Source of the DNA: Undaria pinnatifida | Lineage: Eukaryota; Sar; Phaeophyceae; Laminariales; Alariaceae | NCBI GenBank assembly: GCA_012845835.1 | Contig: JABAKD010000011.1 | Location: forward strand, 14,335,214 to 14,399,213 | DNA: 64,000 nucleotides | Reading direction: 5' to 3' | Shown here: positions 22,940 to 37,911 of the stretch, in pieces | How positions within the stretch are numbered: the stretch's first letter is position 1 | Layout of the letters: every line of letters starts with the position of its first letter | Notes under the pieces: generated by a model | What the model saw: only the letters and a program-made list of their open reading frames with translations | Told to the model about the DNA's origin: nothing | The model's database searches: none | Program-made: the position numbers and the translations under genes

Positions 22940-23260
22940 GAAGCTAGGGCTGTGAGTTGCCTGGGCTAGTTGGTGGCCATGAAAAAACAATCCAACTCTC
23001 TCGCAAACCCTCAATAGCTGGTTAGGGCTGTCAGTTGGCTGGACTAGTTGGTGGCCAAGCAAAAGCCATCCAACTCACTTGCAAACCTCAAAAGCTAGGG
23101 CTGTGAGTTGGCTGGATTTTGACTAGTTGGAGGCCAATACAATAAAAGCCATCCAAAACTCACTTGCAAACCCCTAAAGCTAGGGCTGTGAGTTGGCTGG
23201 ATTTTGACTAGTTGGTGGACAAGACAATAAAAGCCACCCACCCGACTGACTTTTACTGTG
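22940..23260 (+). repeat. Four-copy tandem repeat, about 80 bp
   Basis: Unit GCTAGGGCTGTGAGTTGGCT then GGAC/TAGTTGGTGGCCAA...CCATCCAACTCACTTGCAAAC. Confidence 0.9.
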
Positions 23261-23499
23261 TTTCTCATTTAAAAAAAAACATTGCGAGCCTGAAATGTAA
23301 CAGCCAGACACGAACAGCGCAAAATTCCGCAAGCAACTACGTTTAGTAACGTATTACTCGTACAACACAACGGTATCGTAATATAATACCTAGCCAACTA
23401 ATAACTTACTATTAACAATTGAGAGTATACTCAAGCCACTTGACAGCTTGCTTGACAGCTTGCTTGACAGCTTTACCGAAAGCTCTACAGTACAGGGGG

Positions 23500-23700
23500 G
23501 GGGTTCCGTACAGTGCTGGCTACCCCCTATAGTGCCTGTGCAATCGATTGGCTCAGATTGGAGCCACCAGCAATGTCAGTAGGCGGAGTAGTAGCAGTAC
23601 AGTAGTAGTACAGTAGTAGTAGAGTAGTCACCGCTATAGTGCAGGTATTTCCGACTATTACTTGTACATATTAAATATTAATAGTATGGAGGGACCACCA
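23500..23700 (+). repeat. Dispersed repeat G, copy 1
   Basis: Shares CTATAGTGCCTGTG, AATCG.TTGGC.CAGAT, GGCGGAGTAGT, CATTTCCGACTATTA and GGGACCAC with 53380-53595. Preceded by three 12-bp TTGACAGCTTGC units (23437-23472). Confidence 0.75.
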
Positions 23701-23814
23701 CTTGTCCAGTAACAGCCCCCGGGCTATATACATGCACTGTACCTTGGCGCCTGCCCTTAGGACTGCCGCGTCCCTTTCCGCGGCTACGGCTGCGACTGCG
23801 GCTGCGCTCCTTGC

Positions 23815-23975
23815 GGCTGATGATGATGGTGATGATGATGATGGTGATGGTGATGGTGATGATGGTGATGGTGATGGTGATGATGGTGATGGTGATGACG
23901 ATGGTGATGATGATGATGATGATGATGATGATGACGATGACGATGACGATGACGATGAAGATGAAGATGACGATG

Positions 23976-24007
<32 letters not shown>

Positions 24008-24020
24008 GATGATGTATGAT
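23815..24020. repeat. (GAT/GGT)n trinucleotide array
   Basis: About 200 bp of GATGATGGTGAT-type triplets. Confidence 0.97.
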
Positions 24021-24941
24021 GGATGATGACAAGCAGCAGTCAGGGCGCAGTCGGGAGGCAAATCGTTAAAAAGAAAACATTTACCAGGTAGAGCGGAAGC
24101 GGGCAGGGAACAACTGTCCCATTTTGGGGAGGGAAATGTCACACCCAAGCCGGGTTCCATTTTGTTCTGTAAGAATGCCGTCACCGTCGCCGTTGCGGAA
24201 AAGGGCTGCACACAAGAAATATCACGTACAAAAAACATCCACGTTATTAAAACGGTGTGTGTACACAAAAAAGGCCGTGCACACTATTGCTGGTGTCAGC
24301 ATGCTGTCATACGCCGTTGCTTTCCAAGCAATACTGGTACTGTCCATCTGTCCAGCCCCTCGAGCAGTTCGCTTTCTCATTTCTACCACATAAACTAGCG
24401 TGAATGTGTGGACGCCCACCTTCGTTCATTCGATCCCATGCAGTACGATGCTGCAGTGGTGTTCAAACGTTTCCATATCGGAGCATTACCATAGAGTATA
24501 TTCCCGACCGACTACCGTGTAAGACCCTTGGAATGACATACTCTATTCTATTAAAACCATCCATTACATGACTGCTGCGACCTTGTTTCCTACCTGGTAC
24601 TGGGTGTATATGATAGCTACGAGTACGAATGCCGTACGATGGCAGTCCAATACATTCTGCTGTCTTCCTTCACATTTCATCACCAAAATTGCCACTAAAA
24701 CTGACGTTTACAGTATCGACCGTTCGAAGCAACGCGGACTGCTTGGATATTGGTGGATACATTTCATGTCCGAACTAGAGTACTACTTGCAGCAACAAGA
24801 TGCACGGCATGATCCCATTCGTACAGTTGCGCACTAACGGAGGCGGTGGATAACATCGCATTTGTCATGCCTTTGGTCGCTTTACCTGGGCTCAAACAGG
24901 GTAAACAGATGCTGCCCACCTTTCCTGTGACTTTCTAGTTT
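24021..24941. other. 3' flank of SR gene; no gene seen
   Basis: Contains TACCWGGTA sites at 24082 and 24591. The 89-codon ORF at 24568-24837 (plus) has no recognisable feature. Confidence 0.4.
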
Positions 24942-25065
24942 CTACCGCGTGAATCCACGGGCTATATCCCACCTTCGCTTGGGAGGTGAACGGGACCTTG
25001 AACGGCTTACAGATGGTGAGCGAGAACGGCTGGCGCTGTGCGCCCTCTTGCGGCTGGTGCGAGGA
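24942..25065 (-). CDS. SR protein exon 10: RS tail and stop
   Basis: Encodes PRTSRKRAHSASRSRSPSVS then RSRSRSPPKRRWDIARGFTR and TAG. Acceptor GGATCAG. No clear AATAAA was seen just beyond the stop. Confidence 0.88.
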
Positions 25066-28000
25066 CTGATCCACAGAACATCCATAAACACAATATGCAC
25101 AAACGGGGAAAGGAAACATATTTTACATTCACATACAAGAAAAGGATAGTCTACACATGATACACATAATACACATGATACACATGATACACATGATATA
25201 CATGCTACACATGCTACACATGATACATATGCACACACATGCACACACATGCACACACATGCACACACATGCAAACACAAGAAAAGGATACACATGCACA
25301 CACAAGAAAAAGAACACCGTGTGAGCACTTGAGTTAAACATCTGTCCATTAAAAATTGCTTTGCGCACTCGCCCTGACTATTGTCGGTGATACACAACAA
25401 CCAGGTCGTGGACACAAGGGACACATTAGGCACACGCAAGAAAACGGAGAGCGTGTGACCACATAAGCGTCACAAGCGGTATCAACGAAAGTATCCCTGA
25501 TTCGACCAGACATTTATCGGCGACACCCAGCTAATGGACACACATGTTCACAAGAAAGACGCGTGGTGCGATATCGAAACATACCACTTTTTGGGGTAAA
25601 AAAAGTGCTATGCGCTCCCTAACCCCCTAACCCCAAATCGTGAGATACTACACTATGCTTACCACACTATACTTACCACACTATACTTGCCACACTATAC
25701 ACTAAACACTACACACCACACCACACACTATACACTACAGATTACAGTACAGATTACAGTACCATTCCTGTTTTGCATTATGATTTTGTTCTACGCCTAG
25801 GCCATGGGGGTATATCATTATGTTGCACTATATTTTTTCTCGAAATCAGTTTTGGGTTTCGAAGGGGTTTCGAAGGGTACGGAGCTGCTCAAGTGAGGAG
25901 TCTCCGAAAATAATGCATTATTTTTTTAATAATGTATACATACACCTCCACCATGGCACGTGTCCAAAGGTACAAAGGTGTAAAGGTACAAAGGTACAAA
26001 GGTACAAAGAAAGAAAGGAAGCAGTCGTCATGTCATGCGTCAGTGTGCGTCAAGAGTGGCGTCACCACTCAAAGCAAAGCCCTTCACAACGGCATCCATC
26101 AAACTCTTTTCGTTAGACCTTTCTTCGACAAATGCCGGTGATATGATACATGTTCCACGAATCATATACACAGTACAGCTGTAGCAGGTATACACGATCA
26201 AACCAAGAACCTGTGAACAGTCAAGTATCACAACGTCATCGATTAAAACTTGGTATGTATTGAATCTCTCACATTTGTCGGTGACACGAGTGGTGTACCC
26301 GGGCGCATTAGCTGGCCTAAAGACGAAAACCGTACATAACTTAGAAGACGAAACCCCAAAGACCAAAAGCTAGAAACACAACAAATGCAGTGTTGAACAT
26401 CTACTAACCTGGGCGAGCGTGAGCGGCGACCCCTCGACCTTTCGATGGACCACACCCCGATGTTCCCAAGTAGAAAAGAGCCGTTCGAAGAGTAGTTCGA
26501 AGAGTCGTTCGAAGAGTCGTTCGAAGAATCGTTCGAAGAGTCGTTCGACGCCCCATGGCACGGCGTGGCATAGCATACGGTAGCATGCACGCAACAGGGA
26601 GAAAAGGACATCAGATCTCCACACGGCGACAACTATAATTCTTCGTACAGCAGCAGCCAACTACAACGACAACGGCAACGGCAGAAAGGCCCAGCGATTT
26701 TCGCACTCGAAAACGTATCATATGGCCGAACGTACACTTTTTGAGGTGTGAAAAATGACAAATTACGGGACGCCAAGCCTTGTACTTTACAATTGCAAAC
26801 CGTACCGTACACTATGCCGAACTACCTGATACCACGTGGAATACCGTACAGTGGTACTGTGTAAACCGTACCGTACCGGATATTGAACCGAAAACCATGT
26901 CTGGTACCGTATTCCGCGCCGTAAACTGTACCGTAAACCGAACCGAATAACCGGACATCAAGGCGTATACCTTGAAACACTGCAAACTGTACCGTGAGTC
27001 TTATCATAAGTCGTATCGTAAACCGTACCGGACCCCGTTACCATCGAGCACTGTAACCAGTACCGTGAATCGCATCGAAAACCTTATCGTACTAATACCT
27101 GGACTCGAATCTGGATCTACCGTATCGTAAACAGTAACATATACCGTATCATCAACCTTATCGTAAATCGTACCCCAACCGCACCGTGAAGCGTGTTGTA
27201 AATATTATCGTATCATAGCTTGGACATGGATCTGGGTGTATCATGTCGTAAACCGTACCGTTAACTCTACCAAATAATTACCTGGACCTGGATATAGATC
27301 TGGAAATAGATGGTGAGCGGTCCGGTTTCTTCTCTGGCGGGGGGCGCCTAGCCTTACACCTTGCGTCCTCCTGGAAATGTTACATGCATATTGAAATAAA
27401 CAAATATCAGGAAAGACGTCAAAATAAATAGTCAGCAACATATATCAACATCAACGTGATGACAAAACTAGTCAACATCAACGATAAGACAAAGTAGACA
27501 AAGTAGACAGAGTAGACAAAGTCAACCAACATGACAAAGTTAAAGACACCTCGCGTTTTCCTATCATAACGATACGTGACCACATTTAATAGCACCAGTA
27601 TATGAAGCAACCAATCGATCCATCCAGACAAACCAAGCAAAGAATCACGGCATCTAGACAAAACCTGCCCAAACGAACTGATCACGGGACGACACGAGCA
27701 ACCAATGAAATGATCCCTCGAAACGCTTGAATCAATTAACGTACCGTGAGTCGGATGTAATCGCCGTTGAACTTGGTGTCGTCTAGCTTCTTGATGACGT
27801 GGTCCATCTCATCCAAAGAGTTGAATTCCACCAGCCCCTCCCCCTTGGTGTAGATCTGCACGTATCCTGGCTCCGCGTACTTGCGGAATAGGCTATACAA
27901 TAAATAATAAAGTAGAACCGGTAGGGTCGGACAGTGTGGGATGGCATCATATCATAACATAGCATTAGGACGGACGACCCTTTTACTAGCGGAAAAGGGA

Positions 28001-30574
28001 TTCGATAAACCAAGAATACAAAGGGTGGGGCAGAGCGGCAGCATGATAACACACACTGAGGTACTCGATTTAAGAGCCCCACCGAACAGACCAGCCCTAC
28101 TGTACCGCTCTTACCTCAGATTGGGTATCATATACCAGGTATCAGGTACCAGGTAGGTTTTACTGTGTATAACGATCACAAGGCGTGACAAGCAGATTTG
28201 ACCGCTAGAAAATATGTTTTCTCTTGTTATGGAACGCTCTTAAACCGGGTAACTCACTGTACCGGTATTTGGAACAAGCTTCAATAACCAAGTACGCACA
28301 AGGTTCGGACAGAGTGGGACAGTTTTCCTGAGAGTTTGCTTACTCGTTGGTTTTCCCACTAGGGTAGAAAAATCGGACATAAAATTCTGACGACAATTCC
28401 TTAGAGCACTTTTCGAGGGGACCTTGTTTGAGGGCTATCACGCGATTTTGCAAGCTCCTCCCGCGATGACCGCGAGACTGGCTGCCGACAACGATACAAT
28501 GCTCTTAGGAAGCAGCGAGGGGTTCCCCTCCCCCCCCCTGGCCATCTATGATAAATACTTCCGAGTATAGCAGTAGGGCGAAACACGATACAGCAAGTAG
28601 CAAAGGCATTAGGACAGCAGGACAACATGATGAGACCCGAGTACGGGAGGTAGGACACCACGATAAGAGGGTAGGACAGGCAGCAGGATACACAGCAGCG
28701 TAGACGGCAGGGCAGACACTAGGATAAAAAGTAGGACCGCAGGATAATACCATGCACCATACCAGGTATGATGAGAACGTGGCACGACGGCAGTAGGCAA
28801 GAAAGATGTAACTACACACTGTCGCCGAAAGGTCTGGTCAATGACTACCCCCCCCCTTACCTCTTGAGGTCCTGCCACGATGTGCCTGGGGGAAGGCCGG
28901 TGAGGTTAACCCGGTAGTCCGTGCGGCGAGGGCCCTTCTTTTGGGAGTACCTGTCGGGTCCGCCTCGGAGGCCACTGAGAGATCCAACATCACCCACGAT
29001 GTCACCCACAATGTCACCGACAAAATCACCACAGCATCACCCACAAAGTCAACCACAACACGCAAACATCACACACAACACAACCGACGAGATCCACCAC
29101 AGCGCACGAGCAAGGAAGAGAGGATGGAATGAGGAGATTAGAGTGGTCACTCAGGTGGTAGTAACGACCGCGGTAGCAGCAGTGGTAGCAGCAACACTGG
29201 TAGCAGCAGCAGTAGCGGAGTCAAGGCAGCCGCGCAATCGGCAACGCAAATAACTGCATCCGCTACGGTCGTTGCTGTTGCTGTTGCTGTGTTATTGTCC
29301 TGTTGTCTTGTGTCTTTTGTCTGTTGTCTTTTGTCCTTCGTCTTTAGTCTTTAGTCTTTTGGTATTGTCTTGCTATGATACGTACCACAGGATTGCCCTA
29401 TCTCTGCTACCATGGGTATATCCTGTATGGCTATTCATAGTTATATCCTGTCTTACTGTCTTGCTCTTGCCTAGATACCATGGTTTATCTTGTCTTGCTA
29501 CAATGGCACCTCCTGTCCTGTGATTTTGTCGGGCCTCACTTGCTGTACGCAGCACCCCTCCTGTCGCTGTCCCACCCGCGGCTGCTACCTCGGTCCCTGT
29601 CCATATATCCAGCGTCAGGTACCAAGGGTACCAACATCAGGCCATGAAGCGTAACGTAACATCCAAGCGATCTAAGGTAATCATTTCCCTTGCCTACTTA
29701 GCACAGAACCGTGGGTTGGGATATACGTACAAATCCTGATTGCTACCTCGGGTCCTGTCCATATATCCAGTATAGGGTACAAGACTACCTACATCAGGCG
29801 GTCAAGCGTAACACATCCAACAGATCATGACCTGTGTTCCACAGATCATCATCTTCCTGACCTACTTAGCACATACCAGCGGGTTGAGATAAACATATAG
29901 CTCAAGATTGTCCTATAGATCATGCAGATCATCACGTCGCACAGATCATGGTCATCACGTTCCTGGCATACCAGGTACAGTATTAAAGTAGATCGTACAG
30001 ATCGGTGGGTTGAGATGTGTACTACAAGTAATGCATATCCTACAGATCGGTCGTACGGAAGCGGTGGGCGTCTAATCCAGTTTCAGCGATCTCGAACGGG
30101 GTTCCTCGTTTTTGCCACCGTCGGAAACCACAAACTCAAAATCCAAAGTATCACTCAATCGTGTACTACGGGGGAATGTGCTGTATTCATGTATTAATAG
30201 TAGCAAAATCAGGACCAAATATGGCTATTAATAGTGAAACAACAACAACGATTACTACTACCACCAATTTTACGGGGATACCAAGTACCAGGGTATGTAG
30301 CAACGAAAACCAAACAGGGTGAGTCCAAATAAGGGAACGTAATTGGTACATATTTTTGTATATATGGTGGTTTATGGTTGCTATGGTTCTCCCTAAGGTC
30401 ACTCCTGGACACTCCTGGACACTCCTGGACTTAACGCCACACCTGTCACGGCCGTAGTTTCTGTCCCTGCTCCTCTCTCGATGGCGGCTCCTCTCATCGT
30501 AGTCCCGGCCCCTGTAGTCATAGTCGTCGTTGTCGTAGTCCCTGCCCCGACCCCGCCCACGGCGTGTGTCGTAC

Positions 30575-30605
<31 letters not shown>

Positions 30606-30606
30606 C

Positions 30607-30638
<32 letters not shown>

Positions 30639-33600
30639 AGTCGCGGCTGTAAGACGGAGAACGACGCCTACCTCCGTTAAATTCACACCCGCAAAGTACG
30701 AACCGTACGCAATCCAAAAATGAACGAGACCAAAAGAGCAGACAAAATGAAACGACGAGAGAGAAACACAGAGAGAGGGAGCGAGGGAAAGCGGGAAAGA
30801 GGAACAGGGGGAGAGAGGGAGGGGGAGAGAGAAATTCGGGTTCAAGCATACGGACGCGCCAAGACAAAGCGCGAAGAGACGGCGACGAAGATTCTGAAAA
30901 AGCAAAAGGCTGGTCAACAGAAAAATTACACGTACGCCCACCACACGTACAAGTGTTTTCCACACAGCAGTCATACCGTACCGTGCCACCTGGAGTCGCA
31001 TTCACCTGTCGAAGCGCCTTCCATGCGTGATTTCCTTCCTTTCCTTGTACCCTCCGCGGGGGCCTAGCTTGTTTTTGTTGTTCGCCGAGATCTCGATGCG
31101 GAGGATGCTCCCATGCAGGCTGGTGCCGTTCAGCGCCTTGACCGCTTCCCTATCCCGATCACAGGCCATAAAAACCATACAGATCATACGAAGTACACAT
31201 CAAAAACAGGATATCGTCAGAGCGCATACAGATCATACACTGTACATCATACGCATCAACAGGCTATCGTAACAATACATACGCATCACACACTACACAT
31301 CAAGCGGGCTATCGTCAGCAATCATAGAAAACTGCACACATACACACCAATCATACCGGTCACACTTCAAAGCCAAAAAGGCTAAGCCAATCAACTTTCG
31401 TCACGGGCACTCTCACCTAGCGTCTAGCGGGTCGTCCATGTAGACGAAGCCGAAGCCGGGAGGTTTCCTAGCGACCTGAGGAGGCATTTATTCGATACAG
31501 AAAGGGCAAAACATGAAAATCACGACCGGAAACGGTAAAACTAAAACAAAGTGCGTGGAAGTGAGGCACTGGTCAGGTTGGGCTACTATAATAGTCACGA
31601 TGGCACGCGGAGCTTTAGCAAAAGGGGTGCGAGGAGTGCTATCGCTGAGGGACTGCTGCACATTCCAGATAATTTTCGTCAACTGAAGAGAACAACAGGC
31701 AAAAAAATGTTACTAATGACGCTACCGATGACAATACCAACAACATATTCTGAGGTACCCGCGTGTACTGACATGTAAACATACCCATGCGCCGCTGTAC
31801 TACCAAATTGTGCTAACAACACTTGTACGCCAAACAGCTGCAAAAACAACGGCGGCATAGTGAACCTTACTCCTTTATGACACGAGCATTCAACTCAAAG
31901 GCCGCGATACTTCTAGCATAGCGTCCAGTCAACCAACCATACCTCCCTCTCAGGGCGGGCCAGTCAGACAGAGGGCACCATAAGCACGCGACGTGAGATC
32001 GGTCGATAGTTCGCCGAACGATCCCAAGAACGGTCCGCGGGGATGACAGTTCGTCGTACGGCCGGAGTCATCATCACGGGAGAACAGCCCGTCGGGACAA
32101 CACTTCGGAGAACGGAACGTAGAACGGATCGTAGAACAGATCGTAGAACAGACCGTAGGACGGATCGTAGAACAAATAGTAGAACGGACCGTAGAACAGT
32201 TCGTAGAACAGATCGTAGAACGGATCGTAGAGGGGCTCCCGTGATCGCAGTCGCGCTGCAGCTCTACGGCGGGGAGTGGTGTACTGTGGCGTACTGCGAT
32301 GGCCGTTCTTCGTGCAGAGACTGCGCTGGAGTCCCAACGTCAGACGAGCAGAACTAGGAGAATTCGGAGATTTCGGAGAACTAGGAGAATTCGGAGAACT
32401 AGGAGAACTAGGCGGAGAACTAGGAGAAATACGCTCTTCAAGCTTGAAAGCGCGCTACAGGAGGCATCCGAACAGTACATGTTACGCGCTGTTGCCGTGT
32501 TGGTCGGTATAATAGAACAAGAAAAAGGGATATCGCGGCGCAAAAATCAGCAGACGACGCGATCGAATGGCGGCACTTCACGGGGACCCTAACCCGCTAT
32601 GCCTGAGGCGGGAAGGCTGGCCAATCAAATAGCGAACAATCGCATCATAGATCAATCAAATCAGCGAACGATCGAATCACAGACCAACTGAATCAACGGG
32701 CGGGCGGGGGTACTACGGGCTTGAACTAGCTTGCGGCTGCGGTGCAGACTCAATGTTGCGGCGGCGTTAGCACAGGTTGGTTATCGTTGGTCATGGCGGT
32801 GCTTTGTCACAACAGCACAAAAGAAAACTCATCTTGTCTGCACCATATCCCTTCGGAGTGTGGCTTTATGGTATAGGTTGATGTCTCGTATATATCTTGT
32901 CCAGCCAGTCGCTTTCGCTGCGATGCGACGTCTTCAATTTCTATTCGCGTAACCGTTTTCCAACTCCCAAAATGATCCTAGTCTAATTCCAAGTGTTTTG
33001 TCCCCATATAGGGAGTGCAGTGCTACAGTAGTTAATAACAGTACAGCACTTATCAGAACAGGGTTCACGTCCGAAACAGAAGATGCACGCCCACAACGCT
33101 ACCATGTAAGCTCACTCTACTCCACCGAATAGCCCAAGTTGCTCTACAGCTCTACGGCAGTATATCACAACATAGCGTCCAACCAAACACCAGTTCAGCG
33201 GACGAGCGACTACTCGAAACTTTGCTCGTGCTCCGTTTGGTGTAGATTGAGGTTGAGATTGAGATAACGATCAGCACTAAGATATAAACACAAATATTTG
33301 AGACTGAGAATAGGATTTAGACTCAAGCTTTAGATCTAAAACCGATCATGTGAAGACAGTCCTTAGACTCACCCAAATGTCGACGATCTTCCCGTACTCG
33401 TTGAAGATGTGCTCCAGGTCGTGCTTGTTGGAGGTAGGGTTCATGTTTCCGCAGAAAATGTTCGCTGGAAGGTGGAGGAGAGGGGACAAAAGGGGAGCAA
33501 GGATGGGTCCGTTGACGAGGGACACATTCCAGCGTATTTAGTACGGTGGGTACCTCACCCCGACCGAGTTAACAGCGCCCGCGACAAGCCGAAACAGGCG

Positions 33601-36600
33601 CTCTAAACCACATACGAAGTATGGCTGTTTTATGTAGTGGGAAATATGTAAATATATGGCCGCAAGTGTGGCGTGACATGCCGAGTTGACCGTTCTTAAC
33701 TCCCGCATGCTCTTAACTCGGGGTGCCCACCGTACATGATATTAACCTTGCACACGCCGGACAGATACGTGATCGGCGAGGTATCCCCACTTGATGATCT
33801 ATATCGTTCCGCAAGATATGCAAAGTCTATTAATAGTTCATGCTGCCGGGTGCGAGCCGTACGATCTGCATAGTCTATTAATAACATATGCGTCCGGGGT
33901 TGGAATTGTACTTGACATGCACAGATCCTGCGCAACATCTCAGATACGGGATCTACTGTAGATGATCTATATGATCTATATGATCTATAAGATCTGTTTA
34001 ATCTATATGATCAATGTGGTCAATACGATCAATATGATCTACATGATCTGTTATGACCTATATCGTCATCTGATTATCTACTTCGAAGTATGTGATCTAT
34101 TTCATCTATTTATCTAATGATCAATATGATCTACATGATCTGCTCAGATCTACCTGGTATATCGTCATCTGTGTGAGGTGTGTACCCTTGTATCATACCA
34201 TCACACCAGCATACCTGGTACCACGTACGATCAGTAGTAGAATGTAAAGCCAAAGTGTCAAGGGTAGACAAGACCCATTGGAAAGGCCTGGTATTATAGC
34301 GCATGTACGTATGTGTTGAGCGTCAACCATTGAACAGCCCCGGAGAGTATAAGGGTACTTCTCTCCTAATAATCTCGCAATAATGTGTCAAAGAACAAGT
34401 TGAGGCTTGGAGGATAAGTGCAGCAGACATAACGAGCTCAATAATAGTAATACCTGGTACCTTGTATATACCAGGTAGGTACCATACCTACCATAGCTAC
34501 CATAGCTACCATACCGAGGGCACCCGGTTGTAACAAGATCATGCTAACAAAGTTGCTAACAAAGTTGCTAACAAAGTTGCTAACAAAGTTACGCTGAGAA
34601 AATCGGAAACAGCAATAAATTTGGTGAAAGCAATCCAGCTTAAACTATGAAACAACACAAGAAACACTTGAAGAAACAGCCGCGATCGACGGCCACTCAA
34701 TAAAAGAAACGAGGTCGTCGCGGAGGGTGGAACACAGTAAGGAACGCCAAAATTATAACGCCCGCCGGCGGTCCTGAATCAGTCGCTTGTTAAACGCGGG
34801 GGGCTTGTGAGATGGGGACTGGGTTGATTCGTGGGGTTCATCACCCGTAGAGCACACACTAGAGTTTTAGGTGTGAGTATGACTACCGTGTCGTGCTCCA
34901 TCATTATGGAATCACAAACCGCATGGAGGCGGTATTGGAGTCGTACAGCACGGCCGAGGGCGCCGCTGTTAGGCCGTGGGTGCTGCTGGGAACTAGAAAA
35001 TCAGGTTGCAGCATATATGTACAATGTCAACGTCAGGTATGCCTCCCGGTACGAAGGGAATAAGAAGAAAGAAGAAACTATGGCAACGACTGAATTTGAG
35101 CCGAGAAAAATAAGCTGTCATTTAATAACACCGGCTGGTAACGCTCGTTAGAGCGCACAACATATGTCTTTGATCCTGGTCGCCAAATTGGCGTTTGTTA
35201 AGACCGGCCGCCCTCTGCTTGATAGTGGTGCTCATATTGTCAAGATTGTACACTAGATTTTACACAAGATTGTACCCAAGATTGTACCCAAGATTGTACG
35301 CAAGATTGTACCCAAGATTGTACCCAAGATTGTACCCAAGATTGTACACAAGATTTTACACAAGATTTCACACAAGATTTCACACAACGTGTCGGCCTGG
35401 ACCGCGATCATAAACGGATGTTTTTAACCCTGAGCACCTTGTCTTCGTTATTTTTCGTGAGAAAACGCGACTCAAGTTCTTATTGCCGAATTTCTTAAGA
35501 GAGGGCGCCTGCGCTGTGTGTCAAAGTAAAAGAAAACGGTCGAAACTCAATTCCTCAAGCTTCGTAATATCAAGTACTATGTTTTTTCCCCGTTTTTTTT
35601 CAAGTTTTATAAACTTCACTTTTTCTTTCCTGCTCAACTACACTGCAGTACGAGGTTTTACCCTCAGCGACCTTCTACTGTACAAAAGCCGTGGTCACAG
35701 GTGTCTTCCCTTCTCTCCCCCGGCACGTGTCATGTACAATTTTTTTTTAAACCGTCTACTCGTACACGCCTGCTGGGTTTCCAAAAGCCGCTTTAAACCG
35801 TTTTGTTTTGCTATAAAGGTGCCCACCTCTACCCGTTACCCTGCCCGGGGCAAAGATGAGTTATCCTCGGCGAATTAGAGGGAGTACTGGTATCATTTTG
35901 AGAACTTCCTGTTGCTGCCGCTGCTGTGATGCTGCTACGCAGTTGCTGCATTTCGCCGCTGCTGCATCTCGCATCGACAGCAGAGGCATGCCGGTACCAC
36001 GTACGATACCTGGTACCAGTATACAACTCGGAAAATATTGAACTCTTGCTTTAGGCTAGTTACTGCTGCTGTGCTGTTGTGTAAGAACACCTTACGCGGC
36101 CGGTGCTGACAACCCGTTCTTACTCATTGCGGTCTTTCGCCTGTGAGTGGTCTCCCTCCAGCCCTAGTCTCTAGTCTGGGGAATGGGCGTCTTCGTTATT
36201 TCTCCCATGCTCAACCCTTGCTTCGATCGCTTCCTCACTAGTTGTTAGTCTTTTCCCCCTTTATTCTTGCTCAAAGCATCGGGTTGTTAAACGTACCGGT
36301 AGCTCTACAGCACGTGAAATATACCCTCAGGGTGTGTGTTAAGCCTCAACTCATTTCGACCTCGTCAGAACAAAGAAACGGTTGGAATGGAACAACACTC
36401 TTCGTCGTAATTCGCCATCGTTCGTTGCATTCCAACCTGTTTGTGTCCGATGTGAACTGGTGAATTCGAGGCAACCGACCGGAACACATCATAATCCAAC
36501 TGACCTTTGCAGCGAAACAGTGCAGCTCGACTCTGGGACAGGGATGCCGTGACGTGGGCAGCGAGTGCTCTTGACGCACATCATAACTTCACACGCAAAC

Positions 36601-37878
36601 ATAGCGCAAGGCAAGCTTCAGAGCACGCGGTACTAGCCAATTATGTGGCACCTTCAGGCACAATCCAAAAAATGCTCATGTTGCGATCGCGCCCCGACGA
36701 GGCCTCCTAATTTTTCTATGGACATCTGTTCCACGCTTCAGCCAGAAATGTATCGCCAGCGTCTCGTTCGTCACCTCGCCTTTCCCCTCACTAGCCTCCT
36801 AGCCAGACTATGGCCGTATCGCGTGGCTCCCGCCGCGGGCGAGTCCCCTATGGCCTCCGCATAATCTCCATCCTGTGCTTACTATGCCATCATAATCTCC
36901 ATCCTGTGCTTACTATGCCATCTCATGTACGCCCATATCCCCCTTAGTCTCCAGCAAATGCCGAAGCCAATCAACAGCCGTAAATCTCGTTCTACGTGGT
37001 GGGCCGTTTGGTTTTACCGCACAAGAAAAACTACTCTGGCGCTTTTATTGAAGCTTTACAAAAAACCGTAAAGGTGGGAACGCTATAAATGTATTCGATT
37101 TGATAACCAATCAGCACGAATCCGTTGTCAAGGCGTTGAGAAGCTCGACCCCTTCACCTGGAGTAGGCTCCGTGTACTATTACGATATTGTGTACAAGTA
37201 CTGCGGTGGAGGCGGGCGCTGTGACACTCTAGTAACAGTACACCGAGGACATGGAGAGACGAAAGAGGCAAAATTGTGCGTGCGGAAACATCGTGTGCAC
37301 TATTCAGAAAAACGTCTTCTCGGGGGCCGAACTAAGAAAGTGCAACATTAAGAAAGCGTGCTTCCGCGCGCGCCCAGAACAAGAAAGTCGGACTGAGCCC
37401 GATATCAGGTTGCTTGTGAGAGGGCCGTGTCCGTTCTTCGCATTAAAGTGATAATTGATATTTGCACCCATCTGGATCCAGCACATAGAGTGTCCGCGCC
37501 CATGCCTCCTACTATTGATAACAGAAAGACGACCTCTGTGGTCACAACCCATGTACATGTATAATACCTGGTATCTGTTAATAGACAACCGGTCGCCCCG
37601 GTGGCGTATCAGGTTATCCTCGAGCCTGGTATAGGTCAGTTTCGTGAGTTCGAGCCCCGCCGAGTGCATACTCGTATAAATTCGTTGGGACTTTTTCTTG
37701 TGGACAAATTGACTTGCGGAAAGCGCGAGAGCGTGAGTTAGCAACATTCGATGAACAATCGACGAGCAGTGGGATTGCTGAACCCTATGCGCGATAAAAA
37801 ATTGAAGGCAAGAACCGGGGAGGAGAAGGGATGACACCTGTGACCACGGCTTGTCCAGAAGCTGGAAAGTGAAAGTGT

Positions 37879-37911
<33 letters not shown>

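Noticed and set aside
23815..24020. CRISPR-like array (also 13890-15090, 22940-23260)
   Set aside because: Contiguous tandem repeats without unique spacers of constant size, in a eukaryotic context.
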